In this document: positions 6,934-8,539 of the stretch, in pieces
Layout of the letters: every line of letters begins with the position of its first letter
How positions within the stretch are numbered: position 1 is the stretch's first letter
Assembly (NCBI GenBank): GCA_041165405.1
Contig: JBEANL010000025.1
Span: 1 to 8,539 of the forward strand
Length of the DNA: 8,539 bases
Reading direction: 5' to 3'
DNA from: Methylopumilus sp009926035
GTDB lineage: Bacteria; Pseudomonadota; Gammaproteobacteria; Burkholderiales; Methylophilaceae
The notes under the pieces: generated by a model
Seen by the model: only the letters and a program-made list of their open reading frames with translations
The model's database searches: none
What the model was told of the DNA's origin: nothing
Translations under genes and position numbers: made by a program

Positions 6934-6937
6934 CTTC
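6934..6937 (-). promoter_or_regulatory. Shine-Dalgarno for gltX
   Basis: GAAG directly follows the rimO TAA stop on the minus strand and lies 8 nt before the gltX ATG. The spacing is normal and supports the chosen start. Confidence 0.5.
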
Positions 6938-8257
6938 TTAAAGATTGGGGCCTGCAAATAAATCATGTTGATCATAAGATTCAATTTTAACATCGACAAA
7001 ATCACCTGGCTTTAAAAGCTTGCCATCTCTTAAAAAAACTTTGCCATCAATATCAGGTGCATCTGCCATGGATCTCGCAATCGCATAATCCCCTTGATGA
7101 TCATCCACTAAAACCGTCAGTACTTGCCCGACTTTATTTGCAAGTTTTTTGTGGCTAATACGTGCTTGTGTTTCCATAAATCTTTGCAAGCGTTCTTCTT
7201 TCATTTCTTCCGGAACTTTACCTTCTAAAAGATTAGCACTCGCGCCATCCACAGGCGAATATTTGAAACAACCTACTCGATCTAATTGGGCATTTTCTAA
7301 AAAATCTAAAAGTGCTTCAAATTCAGCTTCCGTCTCTCCTGGAAAACCTACAATAAAAGTACTGCGTATCGTAATATCCGGACAGATTTCTCTCCATTTT
7401 TTAATACGCAAAAGATTATTTTCAGAACTTGCCGGTCGTTTCATGAGTTTTAAAATACGCGGACTTGCATGCTGAAAAGGCACATCAAGATAAGGCAAGA
7501 TTAGTCCTTCAGGCATCAAAGGAATGATGTCATCCACATGAGGATAAGGATAGACATAATGCATTCTGATCCATACACCTAATGAACCCAAGGCCTCTGC
7601 TAAATCATAAAGTTTAGTTTTAATTGGACGTCCATGCCAAAAGCCACTTCGATATTTCACATCCACACCATAAGCGCTGGTATCTTGAGAAATCACTAAA
7701 ATTTCAGAGACACCACTATTGACTAAAGTTTCAGCCTCACTCATCACGTCATCAATCGAACGACTGACGAGATCTCCTCGCATAGAAGGAATAATACAAA
7801 ATGAACATCGATGATTACAGCCTTCTGAAATTTTTAAATAAGCATAATGCTTAGGCGTTAAGCGCACACCTTGTGGAGGCACCAAATCACTAAAAGGATC
7901 ATGTGGTTTTTCTAGGTGCGTATGGACAGCCGTCATGACCTCGTTTAATGCATGAGGTCCTGTAATCGCGAGTAAGTTTGGATATTCTTCTTCAATGATT
8001 TCTTTTTTGGCGCCTAGACAACCCGTCACAATCACTTTGCCATTTTTTTTAACTGCCTCCCCAATCGCATCCATCGATTCTTTAACCGCTGAATCAATAA
8101 AACCACAAGTATTGACGACAACTAAATCAGCATCATGATAAGACTTTGAAATGTCATAACCTTCAGCACGGAGTTGAGTCAAAATACGCTCAGAATCAGA
8201 ACCCGCTTTAGGACAGCCTAAGGATACAAAGCCTACTTTTGGGATGGAGGACGCCAT
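6938..8257 (-). CDS. rimO: Ribosomal protein S12 methylthiotransferase (radical SAM)
   Basis: RimO adds a methylthio group to the conserved aspartate of ribosomal protein S12, using S-adenosylmethionine and two 4Fe-4S clusters. The 439-residue protein has the N-terminal UPF0004/MTTase domain with cluster cysteines Cys15 (SLGCPKAGSDSE), Cys51 (NTCGF) and Cys80 (TGCLGAK). The radical SAM domain carries Cys147, Cys151 and Cys154 in SEGCNHRCSFCIIPSMRG. Family blocks LVISQDTSAYGVDV (187-200), HYVYPYPHVDD (233-243), FQHASPRILKLMKRP (261-275) and STFIVGFPGETE (299-310) follow, with a C-terminal TRAM domain from about 375 (AIARSMADAPDIDG at 392-405). Length and the IIPSMRGDLVSR signature separate it from MiaB. 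The start overlaps the preceding ZIP gene as TAATG, and a GAAGG lies only 3 nt before the ATG, so coupling or reinitiation from the ZIP gene is likely. Confidence 0.97.
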   Translation of the reverse strand: MASSIPKVGFVSLGCPKAGSDSERILTQLRAEGYDISKSYHDADLVVVNTCGFIDSAVKESMDAIGEAVKKNGKVIVTGCLGAKKEIIEEEYPNLLAITGPHALNEVMTAVHTHLEKPHDPFSDLVPPQGVRLTPKHYAYLKISEGCNHRCSFCIIPSMRGDLVSRSIDDVMSEAETLVNSGVSEILVISQDTSAYGVDVKYRSGFWHGRPIKTKLYDLAEALGSLGVWIRMHYVYPYPHVDDIIPLMPEGLILPYLDVPFQHASPRILKLMKRPASSENNLLRIKKWREICPDITIRSTFIVGFPGETEAEFEALLDFLENAQLDRVGCFKYSPVDGASANLLEGKVPEEMKEERLQRFMETQARISHKKLANKVGQVLTVLVDDHQGDYAIARSMADAPDIDGKVFLRDGKLLKPGDFVDVKIESYDQHDLFAGPNL

Positions 8258-8539
8258 TAACCTTCAACAATCCATTGGGTCATAGCAACCGATGCAACAC
8301 CTAATGCAATAAGAGACACTTGAAAGATCGTAGAACGTAATTCTGTTTTCTTATGAAGTCCTGGGATCAAATCTGCAATCGATACATAAATCATGCTGGA
8401 AGCTGCAAGCGCTAAAATAAAAGGCACCCAATGCATCATTGACTCCAAAATAAAATAAGCTAAAAGTCCGCCTAGCACCGTTGAAAAACTCGCTATTAGA
8501 TTAAAAATAAAAGCTTCTTTTTTCTTATAGCCTGAGTGA
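8257..8539 (-). CDS. ZIP-family metal transporter, C-terminal end (N-terminus beyond right edge)
   Basis: The frame is open to the right edge and encodes 93 C-terminal residues starting HSGYKKKEAF. An internal GTG at 8476-8478 could be mistaken for a start, but the preceding codons read the conserved ZIP segment, so this is the end of a longer gene. Three membrane helices are visible: about residues 9-31, 36-58 and 71-91. The second contains AASSMIYVSIADLIPGL (45-61), the hallmark of the penultimate ZIP helix; HSGYKKKEAF is the link after the metal-binding fifth helix, which is outside the window. These proteins import divalent cations such as zinc, iron or manganese across the inner membrane; substrate cannot be told from this part. 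The C-terminus (TQWIVEG) is short. The stop overlaps the rimO start as TAATG, placing the two in one transcript. Confidence 0.88.
   Translation of the reverse strand, partial: HSGYKKKEAFIFNLIASFSTVLGGLLAYFILESMMHWVPFILALAASSMIYVSIADLIPGLHKKTELRSTIFQVSLIALGVASVAMTQWIVEG
8261..8265 (-). promoter_or_regulatory. Closely spaced Shine-Dalgarno at the ZIP/rimO junction
   Basis: GAAGG on the minus strand is part of the last two sense codons of the ZIP gene (Glu-Gly) and lies only 3 nt before the rimO ATG, closer than the usual 5-9 nt. It may help hold terminating ribosomes for reinitiation at the TAATG overlap. Confidence 0.4.

Noticed and set aside
7300..7345. Possible MiaB (tRNA methylthiotransferase) instead of RimO
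   Set aside because: The CNHRCSFCIIPSMRGDLVSR region, HYVYPYPHVDD and GRSMADAP-like TRAM segment agree with RimO, not MiaB.
7149..7475. Plus-strand open frame of 108 codons inside rimO
   Set aside because: It is fully antisense to a well-conserved region of RimO, and the low-complexity Ser/Leu/Lys product looks like a shadow of the real frame.
8476..8478. GTG as the start of a separate 73-residue small membrane protein
   Set aside because: The frame continues upstream to the window edge with ZIP-like sequence (HSGYKKKEAF and a complete helix), so this is an internal valine of a truncated larger gene.

Overview
The window looks like an ordinary core-genome segment of an AT-rich, streamlined betaproteobacterium. 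I infer a member of the Methylophilaceae, such as the OM43 / Methylopumilus-like freshwater or marine methylotrophs. The basis is the gene order hfq-hflX-hflK-hflC-DUF2065-hisZ-purA, which has hisZ inserted between the DUF2065 gene and purA as is typical of Betaproteobacteria. The low G+C and near absence of intergenic DNA fit the same group. The family-level assignment is inference; no ribosomal RNA is present to test it.

All ten genes lie on the minus strand, so transcription runs from high to low coordinates. In that order they are: the C-terminal end of a ZIP-family metal transporter (cut by the right edge), rimO (ribosomal protein S12 methylthiotransferase), gltX (glutamyl-tRNA synthetase), hfq (RNA chaperone), hflX (ribosome-associated GTPase), hflK and hflC (SPFH proteins that surround the FtsH protease), a DUF2065/YjeT-type small membrane protein, hisZ (regulatory subunit of ATP phosphoribosyltransferase) and the N-terminal 224 residues of purA (adenylosuccinate synthetase, cut by the left edge).

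The genes are packed very tightly. Two junctions are one-base TAATG overlaps (ZIP/rimO and hfq/hflX). The others are 3 to 25 bp, and no terminator-like hairpin or convincing promoter is visible in any gap. There is no gene-free stretch long enough to hold an RNA gene, CRISPR array or mobile element, and I saw no repeats, insertion sequences or att sites.

Functionally there are three blocks: translation (rimO, gltX), post-transcriptional control plus ribosome rescue and membrane-protein quality control (hfq, hflX, hflK, hflC, DUF2065), and nucleotide/histidine biosynthesis (hisZ, purA). I did not find an undescribed system. The points worth checking are lineage-specific details: gltX directly upstream of hfq, an HflX that stops soon after its G domain and has NQID in place of NKxD, a GluRS that has lost its zinc ligands, and an Hfq with a very short acidic tail.
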